Shown here: positions 47,874 to 59,302 of the stretch, piece after piece | Numbering within the stretch: the stretch's first letter is position 1 | Layout: each line of letters opens with the position of its first letter | Assembly (NCBI GenBank): GCA_930367205.1 | Contig: OV884011.1 | Span: 119,905,866 to 119,969,865 of the forward strand | Reading direction: 5' to 3' | Origin: Acanthosoma haemorrhoidale | Lineage: Eukaryota; Arthropoda; Insecta; Hemiptera; Acanthosomatidae | DNA length: 64,000 nucleotides | Program-made: the position numbers and the translations under genes | The notes under the pieces: generated by a model | Databases searched by the model: none | Seen by the model: the letters and a program-made list of their open reading frames with translations, nothing else | Told to the model about the DNA's origin: nothing

Positions 47874-47901
<28 letters not shown>
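47873..47901 (+). repeat. (TA)n microsatellite
   Basis: An uninterrupted TA repeat directly abuts the outer edge of the gypsy-like LTR. Confidence 0.9.
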
Positions 47902-47905
<4 letters not shown>

Positions 47906-48078
47906 GTTATAGTGTGAGTACAGTATTTCACACAGTACAAGGCTAGTTTATGTTGTGATCCTAAAGAGTTTGGTGGCCAGGTTGGTGAAAATTAATCTTG
48001 GTGACTCACCCACTGTGGTCAGTGGTTTTACTGTAGTTCTTGGTTGTAGCGATATATAGCGAATATGTGAATATGTAA

Positions 48079-48800
48079 ATTACCCTACACTCTGGTTCAT
48101 AATGTATTATAATAGAAATGCAAATCTGTGTAAACTTCTTGTAATAAATCATAGAGAGGTCGGAAGTCGTAGACAAGTAACTCAGAGGGGCACCGTCATA
48201 AAACGGTACCTGACTAGCCAGGTAGACATAGGGGCACCTATAGGCGGTCAAATAACCCAAGTGGGTGAGACCCTAGCAGCCATAAAAACACACACCCTTT
48301 TACCCCAACGGTCATAAAACTAAAAGGAAATGGCCACCTGTGTATCGTAAAACATACCCCTGTCAGCCGACTCCACCTTTTACTAGGTAGGGGATATGGT
48401 ATTTAAGGCCAGGAGATTAAGGACTGAAGCTACTCTCTCTCTGCTGCCCTATGAGTCGACACTCTGTCTCTTAGTCTCCATAGCCGCACGACTTGACTTA
48501 CACCAGGGGTCCCGGGCCCCTGGGAGTAAGCCCACTCAGCCTTCCGCTAATCTACTCTCGCTATGCCACACCTCTACGACGGCACTTTGCCACACAGCCT
48601 CTAGCAGACCTCTGACGACTTGTACTTATTACGCTGCCGATCTCTCGCCCGAACTCTGAAAACTGGTCTTATTCTTTATGAACCTCTGAACTTCATCTTG
48701 AACATAGTGTCTTGTCGGGACACATTCCTATCAAAAAATGGAGTCAGATATTAACGCCTACATGGAACATGGTCCATGTTATTAACTACAACAATCCGAC
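48079..48800 (+). repeat. LTR-like repeat, family B, copy 2
   Basis: It aligns with 15,783-16,490. Both have ACTCTGGT(T/G)CAT at the left, a TATTTAA box (here 48,400-48,406), the block GCCTCTAGCAGACC and the block GAACTCTGAAAACTGGTC. Both end GGAACATGGTCCATGTTATT. Its AATAAA is degraded to AAAAAA. Its tail differs: it runs into a tandem repeat instead of the putative primer site seen after copy 1. The frames of 70-97 codons inside are not genes. Confidence 0.6.
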
Positions 48801-48877
48801 AATTGTTGACCTCCGACAATTGTTCACCTTTTCGGACAATTGTTCACCTCCGACAATTGTTCAACCTTTTCCCGACA
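48796..48877 (+). repeat. Four-unit tandem repeat containing ACAATTGT
   Basis: Four copies of CCGACAATTGTT(C/G)ACCT-like units have the 8-bp palindrome ACAATTGT at 48,799, 48,816, 48,836 and 48,853. Spacing alternates 17, 20 and 17 bp. The family-B copy at 16.5 kb has only the first few bases, so the array expanded at this locus or in a sub-lineage. Confidence 0.85.
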
Positions 48878-49185
48878 TTGGTGATAATGATTCATGTCTA
48901 ATAATAAGGAGATTCAATGTAGACAGGCTTCATTTAACCTGTTTATATACCTCGTAGTCGAGGGGCCCTCTAGAACCGCAAAGTGACAACACATCGAAGT
49001 ACACACAACCTAGCCTTGCATTCCTTTCTTAGTTAATTCATGCGGCTGCAGTTATAAAAGTCGTTTTTATTTGAATGTATAGCTTTATATTATTGTAATT
49101 TAGCTTCACCATGGTTACCAGATATTTCCCATTTATGTATATATTTTTTATGTTATTTGCTTCGTTGTATGTTTTAGTTTATGTA

Positions 49186-49424
49186 TTTTTTTTTTTCCTT
49201 TTTTATAGCCCCTTTAAATTTCCAGATAATTATATAAAATTATAGATCCTCAGGTGAATCTATTTACAAATTATTTTGTATTTCCTGTAGCATCACTACA
49301 TTATATACAGGTTTTGTTATTTTATAGAAATTATATAATGAATAAACAAGTATATTGATATACATTATACGTGACTGGACTAAACTGACTAATAAAGGTG
49401 ATGGGGCTCACCTTTATTTTTTGT
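49186..49424 (-). mobile_element. 3' end of the same LINE as 8,559-9,122, minus strand
   Basis: A T run at 49,186-49,197 (the poly-A on the minus strand) is followed by sequence that is the reverse complement of about 8,865-9,090: TAGCCCCTTTAAATTT, GTAGCATCACTACATTATATACAGG, and GGTGATGGGGCTCACC. The copy is strongly 5'-truncated and has no coding part. Confidence 0.8.
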
Positions 49425-52400
49425 TTATCTTGTCTATTTTAATTTAAGTTCCTGTCCCGCACATACAGTACGCGAGGGTCTATAGTTTGTTTGTGAATAA
49501 ATATAGCACGTTAATCATATGTTTAATCCACAACGGATCTAATTTCCAACTTTTGTGCCTCATTATTTGTTATTTTCCTTTAGAAAAGAAAGCAATAACA
49601 AGATATTTATTTTTAGCCATAGCAGGTAAGATATATTGATAGTGGCCGTATTATTTGAGGCTGTCAATGGAACAGAGATTGGGGGAGCTGGTACCGAGCG
49701 AAGGAGGAGATGTGAAAGGGACGGAAAAAGGAGGCAATTCAATCAGCCTTATCGGCTTTTCCAGTTTACCGTTCGTTAGACCGTTTACAATCAGTCAAAT
49801 ATTCCCTTATCAGCCTTTCGCCGTTCTGGCTTCTATCCACTATCACAACGTCTACTCTGTATGTCTTTAATTATCATGGAAACTAGTTCGGATTGTTGAC
49901 TCTGGGATTCAGGATTTTTTAGTTTTCATACCAAAATAGTTGTCCTTGGGGATCTATAAGAATAGCCAACATAGTACTGACGGCATTAGTTTCAAAGACA
50001 TTTGAGCATACGAAAGATCTCTATTTACCTCACTTCATTTTCAGTTAAATCGAGTACAAGTGTTTGTATGCGATGAGCTGTTTGTTGACTGTGGTAACTC
50101 AACTCTGTTTACCACAAGAACAATTCCTTACTCAAGCTGGAGTTAATAGTTGCCAGAAGTCAAGCTGTAAGAATTCAAAACACCCTGAGATTAGACGCTC
50201 ATTAATCTCTATAAGGCATTTACATGGACAATCAGTAGTGACACTTTTCCGTGTTGCTTCATTTAAAGTAACTTTACAATTTTCACGGGGGAATATCATA
50301 GTAAGAAGGAGGGTGTGTCAGGTTCCACGCTATTGCAACAAGTGGAAATGCCTTTGAGCCTTAGAGATTAGGAGCAACCCAATTATAATTTGGGGATCAG
50401 TACTTATAAGAATCAATGTACTGTAAGATTTTAAATCATTAGCAGTAGATGGAAAACGGGGGCTGAGCCTGGAGCAAGCCCATGAGGTGCCAGTTATGAT
50501 TAATGGGATTGACCTTGGTGCCAAAAGTTTTCGAAAATAATTTATGGTTTCCGTGTGTATGGTTTATTACGATGTCGTGTTTAAATGAGTTTGATAACTG
50601 CGTTAATGGCTAGATAATGTTTGTTTATGATGTGAATTTTGGGATTTTCTGAGCGGAGCAAGTGATTTTGTATTACGTGATCAAATATGTGCCCTAATTT
50701 TTAATCTAAACGAGAGCCACTTAGTAAAGATTTTGATAATGACAATTGATAGAAATACCTAAGCCATTAACAGTTGAGTAGAGGTCGAAGCCATGCCAAG
50801 CGTTGGAGGGGAAGGCAGCTACCATATTCCCACCCCCACATAGGCAACGTTGGGTGTTCTTTCAAGAAATCAGCTGAGTAAAACAGCTTTATTGTTTTTC
50901 CACAACTGATAACCAATTCTTTATTGTAATAGCGTAGCTTTATTCTAATAGAAATATATTAGATGTTTTAGATAGATGAGTTATATATCCAACATAACCA
51001 TTTGGCCGAGTAACCTTAAGATTGACATATTGTTGCGTAGGTTTCAATAATTTTATGACAACTTGGAAAACATTTTTAAAAATAATTTTTGATGGTTTTA
51101 ATGGTTATTTCATACTTTTAATTTTGTTTTTTAAATCTTAATTATTTACTACATAGGTGTTGTATTTCTGAATTTTAAGAATTTTCATGGATTCAAAACT
51201 TAGCCAATTTTAAGCGAAAATACTGCAAGATCTATTACAGATTAGACAAAACCCCAACACAGAACTTGACAGAACGTCTGCTATAAACCCCCATCAAAGA
51301 CTGATGAGGAGATGGTCAGTGGCTACATCAAATAAGCTGTCCAAAGTTTCTCTCCGAAGAGATAGCATCCCGCCAGCTGTTCAATGTTACTACCATTCAA
51401 TGGCGGTAGGTTAGCTGTCAAAGTACAATTAATTCGATAAATAAAAAAGCAACCCCACATCTGTTGCCGTTAATACGATCAACTTCATTTGACATGAAAA
51501 TACAATCGACTACAAACTTAATTTATTTGTAGCATGATACGTTACTGAGAAGAAAATCTAGAAAACTAATTATATATTTTACGTTTTACTTGCATATATT
51601 CGTCATTACTAAACATAGTTTAAGGTGTCTTTTAAAGTATTTGAACTTTAGAAATCGAGCATGAAGGGTTTGAAAAAAAGGTTTCCTTATCCAATTCACT
51701 CATATAGTCAACACAATATCTTCGCACGAATATATTCAATATTCAAGCATTTTCTAAAAAAATAACGTAAGCCAGATTGGTTTTGAATGTAGACAAGCAA
51801 TGATTTATAAGAACTGGGATGAGAATGCTTGTACTGAAAGAAAAAGTTATATCCTACATCAAAACGATGGAAGCAAAATTTTTTGCAATATTTCCTCTTA
51901 CCTTCCTTACTTCCTTGCGTTCTGAAGGTCTGATTGCATTCATTAATTGCACTATTTAATATTACAAATAATTAAAACATTAGAGTAAAAAATGTGAGTA
52001 ATCAGGGTTATGTTGGTTAAACATTGGAAATAAACCTATTAGACGATCAGTAGTAATGCTTACAGATAACAATCTATGAGAACCATTTCAGTGACATGCT
52101 TGCTATCAAAGTTGCATAAAATTATAAAACAAATTAGTTACCTGCGATTCGTCAGGTGGAACAGAAAAACTTTCCCGGAGGCAGGTGGCATAAGTTGATG
52201 AAACCCGTACGAAGGTACCAAGTGACAGAAATGGAGAACAGAAAAAAAAATCCAAAGAACAAATATGAGATGGAGGCTTCTTGAATGCACAATGACATGT
52301 CTTTGCAAAGGGTCCAACGTGAGTTAGAGAATGTCAATTACTTTGCTTGTACGTCTGCCATATTTTCTGCAGAATTTAGACAACCTTACTGAAAATATGC

Positions 52401-55400
52401 AGTATTAAATAATAGAAAATTTAATTTTTTCTATGGCATAAAAAGTTCACGACCAGAAAGAGTGGAAATTCGTCGAGCTTTGGCAATATATACATATATA
52501 TGGATGAGACGAAATCTTATTATGAATCCAATCGTAATTACTTATCGAATCAATGACACTTTTGTAATGGCCATTGGGTGACTTTGTGACTGCATGGTTT
52601 TTATTAATAATCACTGGATGTGGTAGATAATTATGCTGGTTAAATAATTAATAGTCACAAAAAAAAAATACTGAAAGAGCCTGGATATGATTCCGGGAGT
52701 CTCCTCATCTCCGGTCAGGAACTCGTCCAGTTGGGCTATTCTTGCCAACTATAACTAAGCCTAGTAAACTTCTCCTTACAAAAATTAATGGGACCGACAC
52801 AGTCAAAGTAAAAATTATATTCATCACTCCACAATGGCTCCGTCGCTTGTGTTTATAAATAATCGAATTGTTAAACGACAATGGAATATGCTTATATTTT
52901 ATAGTTCACAACCCTCAATCAGTCAAGATAATAATAATAGCATTACTATCATGAGATTATGTACCTTAAGAACAAACATTTATTTAATATCCAGTAAGTT
53001 CTTTAACTGTATCAGCCTCCACTAATATTTACATTGTGGAAAAACCTACATAATACAATAAGAATGTAATAAAAGTTCATGGAACTACTCATTTGTTCGT
53101 GATAGCAAATATCAAAACAGTTTTGAAGACATTTAATAAAAGAGCGAGGCGAATAGAAGGTGAATGGGAAGATATTATTATGACTAAGGAATTGTGTAGT
53201 ATTGTAGTTCTATGGAAGTGAGGACATAAGATGGATTATCGGTAGCGGATTTGACGTAAATAAGCGTCTGCTTTGGTGTTAAATATGGAGAAGACGTATG
53301 GAGGATGTCGTGTAAGGACTGTTTTGTAGAGGAAGGTACCAATGATGTATATGTGACGATGGTATGGAGTAAGCCGTTTCAACTGGGAATCGGGGTCATT
53401 CTGGAATCTCTAGGGAAACTCGCTGTGGATCTAATGCCTGACATTGGGCCGGTCATTTTGTTTCAAGGCTTACTCATATTCTATTGTATTAAATGAATGA
53501 TAAGACCCAAAAATATGAATTCACAGGAATCCCACTGAACAGGTCTGACCAAGTGATCATGATTTATTTATCCAGTAAACTATTTGTTTACTATAGTTGT
53601 AACAACATATAGTTTACAGGATCATCTTAGCCACATTGGGTATTAATATATAGCCAAGCACAAAATTCCGGTGGTTGTGCTATTTTTGTATTTGCATTAA
53701 AAATTACGTGATTACACTTTAAACTATTAATGACTACCGTTCAGACAAGAAATATGCTAAGTGTGCTTCCCCATGTAGTACCAGAAATTTAGCAGAAAAA
53801 TACGACGTCCGCTGATCACTAAGTCCTGATCACTCGTTGATGAGGAATATTTCCAAGTCATAATGCGCCATTAGCAGCGAATTCCACACGAATGATTAGT
53901 AGTCAGTCAGCCCAACTAAGCTCTTCAATAATGTACAGATGTGTTAAAGTAAGACGATTTTCACGGTTATTATAAACATTCTGCAATCGGAACTCATTTC
54001 CTATGTGTACATGTAACGCTTCTTCAACTCTGACAACGCTTCTGGACTCCTTCAATGAGTCGAAGAGAGCGATTTACATTTAATAGCTCAGGACAACGAT
54101 GATTTAGGGAAATTAAAAGTTGAAGATTAAGTGAATGTGGTTGAGAAGAATTGCCTGCAGCACTGGGGGAAGGTGGGTCGGTCGCCACGGTGTAAGTTAT
54201 GTTGAGGATTGTGACTCGGGAGAGGGGTCAGCCCCAGGGGAGCCGAATCCCTCAGGAAGTAGAGCTCCAGCTCACGGCCATTTCTTATGGTTCCCCATCC
54301 TTTCACGAATCCTTGCTGAATCAATCTTTCAAGTCGCACCCAACTCAAATTTTTAACACTTTTTATTTAATATGTTCATTTTTAGTGAACGATATTAAAA
54401 TATGATTTATTTATTTAAATACGGGTCTATGTGTCGGGATGTGTTACTAACATACTAAGGGGCAGGAGTTTGGGTTGTCTCCTAATATGCCTAAACAGGT
54501 CTTAGTAGGGGAGTGTTTTTCATCAGGTTTTGTGTTATAAGCAGCCTGGATCATCTGTTTAGTAACTGTTTGGTCTGTTTTTTGCCTTTGGTTTAAAGTT
54601 TGTATTTTTAATTTCAACTTCTTACGAATGCAATAGGTACATATCTACATCAAGAGCACGTGCAGACAATTCTATCAAAAACGACACGGACACCCGAATC
54701 ACATAGTTAGATTAGCAGCCAAGATATAACTGGCACACCACGCAGACCCGCCATGACCCCGCAGAGATACTGGTGATGGTTAATTTAAATTAACTGGCAT
54801 CGAAATTTGGACAGGTATCACTGGCTGTTGTTTCCCCAATGTCATTCATGCATATTTGTTACTATTATTCACTCACAAACTCATTCACTGGCTGTATCAT
54901 TTATTTTCCGCATACAGTTCTGATTAAATAAATTTAACAAAAAAACAAAACAAATTGGTAAATAAATAATGGCGTAGGTCAACTAACCACCATCAACGAA
55001 AACCGATCGGTTCTTATCAAGAGCTTTTAACAACTGCTTAATATGGCCCAGCTTTATTTGCAGTAGAGGAAAGATGATTTTCTCTCGTTCAACTAAGGGG
55101 TCGTTAAAGAAATTATTTTCTCTAACGTCCAAGTTTTGTCTATTAGGTCACTCTTTTCTAACCCAGTGGTTTGTTTTGTCTCACTTTGCTGTTCAAGAAA
55201 AACGTTTACCATTTTTAAATCTACACAAATCACCCATTGATGATCATGGTACTTAATCTTCTCCAAGACTAAAGATATGGTGTTCTTCTTTCATTTCGTA
55301 GTGTATGGTTCAATACCACCATATTTATTCCAATTGTCTGGGAAGGACACATTTCACACTTCGCTTTGAGCTGTAAATAAACAGGCACCAATCATCTGGA

Positions 55401-57505
55401 ATAGTGAGTAAGCCCCGTTTTTTCCAGAGGTCCTCTGATTTCGAGAAAAAATACAAGATTGTCTTCTTGAGAGAAGAAGGGTAGCAGACACTGTTCTCGT
55501 GTTCGGTAAAAGGTTATTTTGGTTATTTAAGGTAATTGATATGATTTAGAATAGCACATTTCGTACAGTTAAAAAGAAACTCTGATCTAAAAAATTAGAG
55601 CAGATAGAGAAAGATTGATTTCATATTTAGATTCAGCGCCCCAAATATAGCTTAAATCAGTTCTAAAATCCTAGGTGCCCAAAGAAAAATGTTTTTGTTT
55701 TAGGTCTATTGTTATATATATTTTGCCTCTTTGTAAATATATAGTTTTAATGCATTTTTTTTTGTAGTGTCTTATTTTGATTATCAGAGGGATTACTGAG
55801 TGGGGACATTTTTGAAAAAAATAAAATGATAACTGTTTAATATATGTATCTATAGTTGTCATTTGTATTTTTTGGTAGTCTATGTTTCCTGCTATCCTTT
55901 TATCATTTCATTCACACTGACTGCCGCGTCACCTATATTTGGGTAACAGCAAAATTTCTAAATAGGCCACGCCATTCGTATTCTGATGATGTTTATTTGA
56001 ATACCTAAATAAATGCTAGAAAAATATTTAGTTTTGTTAATTTGAAGTGCTCATTGAGACTCCTTTAAGAACCATTACTTCCAACAGTCAGTATCATATT
56101 ATAAAGTACGGTTACCTGTTATGTAACACTAGGGAGATGTTTGTCACACGCAGAAGGTAAAATTCACGAGTGTTGCCGAACGGCCAGATATCGGCAGAAA
56201 ATAAAGTATGCTTTAGATCCAACGGTGACCCCATTGCTAAAAGGGAACCACTTTTTCTAGCTTCTCTGAATAAATTTACAAGTTACATTTATAAACATTC
56301 ATAGCAATCCATTTTCGTTCTCCTATGGCACACATCACCCGGACTGATAGAACTTTTAGCACCTGTGGCGCATATAGACAGCCACAGGTAGGTTCTGCCC
56401 AACATCATCAAGTGGTGGTGTCTCTGGCTGGCCAACGTTGGATATCAACTTTATTAATAAATTAAACATTCTTTAAAATTTCTCAATTATAAGTGTTTTA
56501 TTTTATATCATCCACTCTCAGTCTATCACCATACAAGCTTTTCATGGCCCAACCTATATACTATATCTTTGGTCTCCATCTTTTATTTTATCTCCCCTCT
56601 GCATCCCAATTCAAAAATTAATTTTGGAAGTCTTATCTGTTGCCATGTACAAACCATTCCAGGCTTATCTTTTCCAAATTATAAATACTATACATTTCAC
56701 ATAGATTATTTTCTTGTGTTTTTTTTTATCATTTCAATTTCGTTAGGCAATAATTATCTTTTTCATTTTTTTTTTAGGAAATAAAGAAAGCTTTCCATAT
56801 TTGTTTTCGAGGTGGCTTAATCGTATTTTTTTCATACGGGGGATTATGAAAACAATAGATAAGTTACAATAAAGTATCAAGTCTTAACCATTAGTATTTA
56901 TACTTTATTATTATAATTTGCACCAATAGGACTTCCCATGCGTAATTTACGTGGTTTTCTGAATTCTCACCTTACCTCTTAGTACACTACTAGCAATTTA
57001 AATGTCTTTAGGTTTTTATTTTAGGATTACTTAACGACATGGGCCTGAATACTGTCTGATTAGCGCCTTTGTTAACCAAATAAATTACGGAGCAGAGAAA
57101 CATTATTAATTTTATCAGGGAAATACTAATGAATTAAGTTTTGATGAATTGATAAAAACATAGTGCTTTTACCGAGTGGCTAAATCACCAATACCGATTA
57201 ATATTTGGGGTTAATAGCTGGGCCCTAAATATTAACACGCTTATCCTCTCTTAATTGCAGTGCCGTTATTAATTAGTTATATACCAGTTGGAATGGTACG
57301 TTCAGGGTGGAGCCCTTGACCTTTACCATAACAGTAGGATGTTACGTAGAGCCAGATGCAACTAAACTTCATTTATTGATAATGATATGGATATTGCATT
57401 TCAAAAATGTTGTGGTATGCTAATCATTCGTGAAGGACTTTCCTACATACATGGAATATGAACGATATTTACATATGTGAATTGCTAATAGCTAAGCGTT
57501 AAGAT
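49425..57505. other. Long gene-poor stretch left of the SNAG gene
   Basis: No supported gene in about 8 kb, and short frames here lack motifs. The segment 57,035-57,290, just left of the promoter region, is rich in homeodomain-type TTAAT/ATTAA sites. It contains GGGTTAATAGCTGGGCCC and looks unique, so it is a candidate enhancer. Confidence 0.4.
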
Positions 57506-58242
57506 TCCGAGTGGAAATTTTTGTTCCGTTTTGGTTTAGAATGTTGTTGCTGCCTAAGCGGAAGGTTGGGGAACCCAGCTGCAGGATGCCAACCGTACCC
57601 GGAACTGTGGTGCGGAAGACAGCTAAAGAGAAAGAGAACTGTGTGCGGTTATGGCTCAGCAGTGTGCATGTGTGAGCGTGAGCTAGCAACATGTCCGTGT
57701 GTGGGAGCATGGGTCGATAGCTTGGGGGGCGGTAACAGGTGTCGGAGTGCTCGGGTCGATAAGAGTGGAGGGGGGACACGCCTGCGCTCCGGCCGCCCCC
57801 TCCACTGCCGCCACGGCTCACTCCACAGGGAGTGCCGCCCACGCGACGCCAGACTCCTCCATGCCGGTAGCAAGTCTGTAGTCCTCTCGTCCGTCAGCCT
57901 ATCTCGCTTCTCTTTCTCACTCTACCTTCATTTCTCTCTTTAGCACTTTCTCTATCGGTTCGTTCGTGTATCCGAACAGGTGTTCGGAGTTCTCTGCTGC
58001 AAAGGAGCTGTGAAACTTGTAATTTTTGCAAGCGGATCCGAATATCCTCTTCACTCAAAACGCAAAACATCAAATTGAAACAGAGTAATCCTTTTGATCT
58101 ATACAATAAGTACTACATAATATAAGTTTATCCAAGTTTAAAAAGATAATTTCATACAAAAACAAATTGAGCAACGAGTTAGACTGTGATAAGTGATAGA
58201 CTAGGCGAAGAGTACAGGGGCCGAAGCCCCACTGATGAGAGG
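57506..58242 (+). promoter_or_regulatory. GC-rich promoter / 5' leader of the SNAG-domain gene
   Basis: GC and CpG content rise sharply between about 57,530 and 58,000 relative to the flanks, then a CT-rich leader leads to the ATG at 58,243. No clear TATA box lies just upstream, which fits a developmental-type promoter. Two E-boxes of Snail/Scratch type (CAGGTG at 57,736-57,741 and 57,977-57,982) lie in near-identical contexts. The exact transcription start cannot be read. The 140-codon open frame here (57,521-57,943) is probably a by-product of GC richness. Confidence 0.5.
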
Positions 58243-58456
58243 ATGCCACGCTGCTACATGGTGAAGAAGGCGTGCAACAAATACTCTCGCGACGCCAGCC
58301 CGACTGGTCAGTGCCAGCAGGAGCAGGTCCTGCTGCAGCATCAACATCACCAACAACAGGAGGGACAGGAAGAGCTCAAGAGGCAGCAACCTGACCTTCA
58401 GCAACCCCCTCCGCCGCCGGTACCTCCCTACTACCAGCCACAACAAAACAGCGCAG
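58243..58456 (+). CDS. First coding exon of a SNAG-domain (Snail/Scratch-like) zinc-finger repressor
   Basis: The start ATG (58,243) has A at -3. The product begins MPRCYMVKKACNKY, a clear SNAG motif (consensus MPRSFLVKK). This N-terminal peptide recruits LSD1/CoREST-type corepressors in Snail, Scratch, Gfi1, Insm and Ovo proteins. The next ~58 residues are Gln/His-rich, then Pro-rich (QQPPPPPVPPYYQPQQNSA), as in insect regulators. The frame upstream of this ATG has no other ATG, so this start is chosen. The exon ends GCGCAG|GTTAGA, a phase-1 donor at 58,457. The C2H2 fingers must be in later exons, not seen in the window. Scratch is my best guess within the SNAG group; the exact orthologue is uncertain. 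Confidence 0.7.
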
Positions 58457-59153
58457 GTTAGAATGAACTTTAGTAATTATTACTGCTTTTAGAAACCCCT
58501 AAAACTAAACACTAGATATCAATTTTTCAATAACTGTAAGCTGTCACCTGGCCTCTGAATACCTGTCAAAATGCACAAAACGTTGCTTGTCAAAAGTCGA
58601 ACTCATATTCAAACGTGAGGTTTTATAATATGCAGTGGACTCGAATGTTGGTTTGAGATACCTTATATATGTAAATTCACGTTGCGGCAGCCTTGCCATC
58701 TATTACACGAGACAGGAGGCTACCGGTACGGGATGAATTAATTAATAAAATCAATAAAATATCATATAAGATAAGTGTGAAAATGGATACAGTGCATTCA
58801 GAATGAATGCGACTATATGTTGGGAAGAAGCCCTTGAATGCTGCTGAACGCATAGCTACATGATATAATGGGGGAATCCTACAAAGTGAAAACACATAAT
58901 CTCTACCATCGGTTTTATTGATAAAATGAGGTAGGTCGCAGGTATCGTATATTATTTTAAAAGAAATGAAATAAAAAAAATTCTTGAGGGGCCTAACATA
59001 CCACGAGCTATGAATGAGTCATTCAGTGGTGCTGCATCGTCCCTGTCCCATACAACGTAGACCACTCTCAAAAATTTGTTTTATATAAGTATAAAGTATT
59101 TCAAGTACCACGACAATGGTGATTATTTATCAATAATTTTTTTTTTTTTGCAG
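58457..59153 (+). other. Start of intron 1 of the SNAG gene (minimal extent)
   Basis: The intron begins GTTAGAATG. The first strong acceptor on the same strand is a T12 tract followed by GCAG, ending at 59,153, but the true acceptor may lie beyond the window. Nothing else coding is evident in this stretch. Confidence 0.35.
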
Positions 59154-59302
59154 ATTCTATCAAAGGCAAAATGCCGTTAAAAAGAATATCTCTTCGAATT
59201 AATCGGGATCAATCACTTTTGAGCTTTATTGTATCCAAATTCCATTTGAAACGCTATGTACAAAGCATGTCCGAAATTTCGCTCGATACATTACAAACGT
59301 AA
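59154..59302 (+). other. Possible alternative second exon (phase-compatible, ends in a stop)
   Basis: After the TTTTTTTTTTGCAG acceptor, the sequence joined in phase 1 to the SNAG exon would give Asp then SIKGKMPLKRISLRINRD and about 30 more residues to a TAA at 59,300-59,302. The phase fits, but the product would have no zinc finger. It could be a truncated isoform, a cryptic exon or chance. A different frame over the same bases (59,203-59,427) also looks protein-like, which argues against this reading. Confidence 0.15.

Noticed and set aside
48396..48659. 87-codon frame
   Set aside because: Inside the family-B LTR-like repeat, and not preserved in the 15.8-kb copy.
48796..48877. Possible CRISPR-like array
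   Set aside because: Units are 17-20 bp with no unique spacers, and it is a eukaryotic LTR context; it is a simple tandem array.
57521..57943. 140-codon frame and antisense frames of 116 and 74 codons upstream of the SNAG exon
   Set aside because: GC-rich promoter/leader DNA keeps several frames open at once. They have no domain, the composition is Cys/Arg/Gly-heavy, and the real start lies downstream.
58201..58446. 81-codon minus-strand frame over the SNAG exon
   Set aside because: Shadow of the plus-strand exon; Leu-rich only because the Gln/CAG-rich coding strand is read in reverse.
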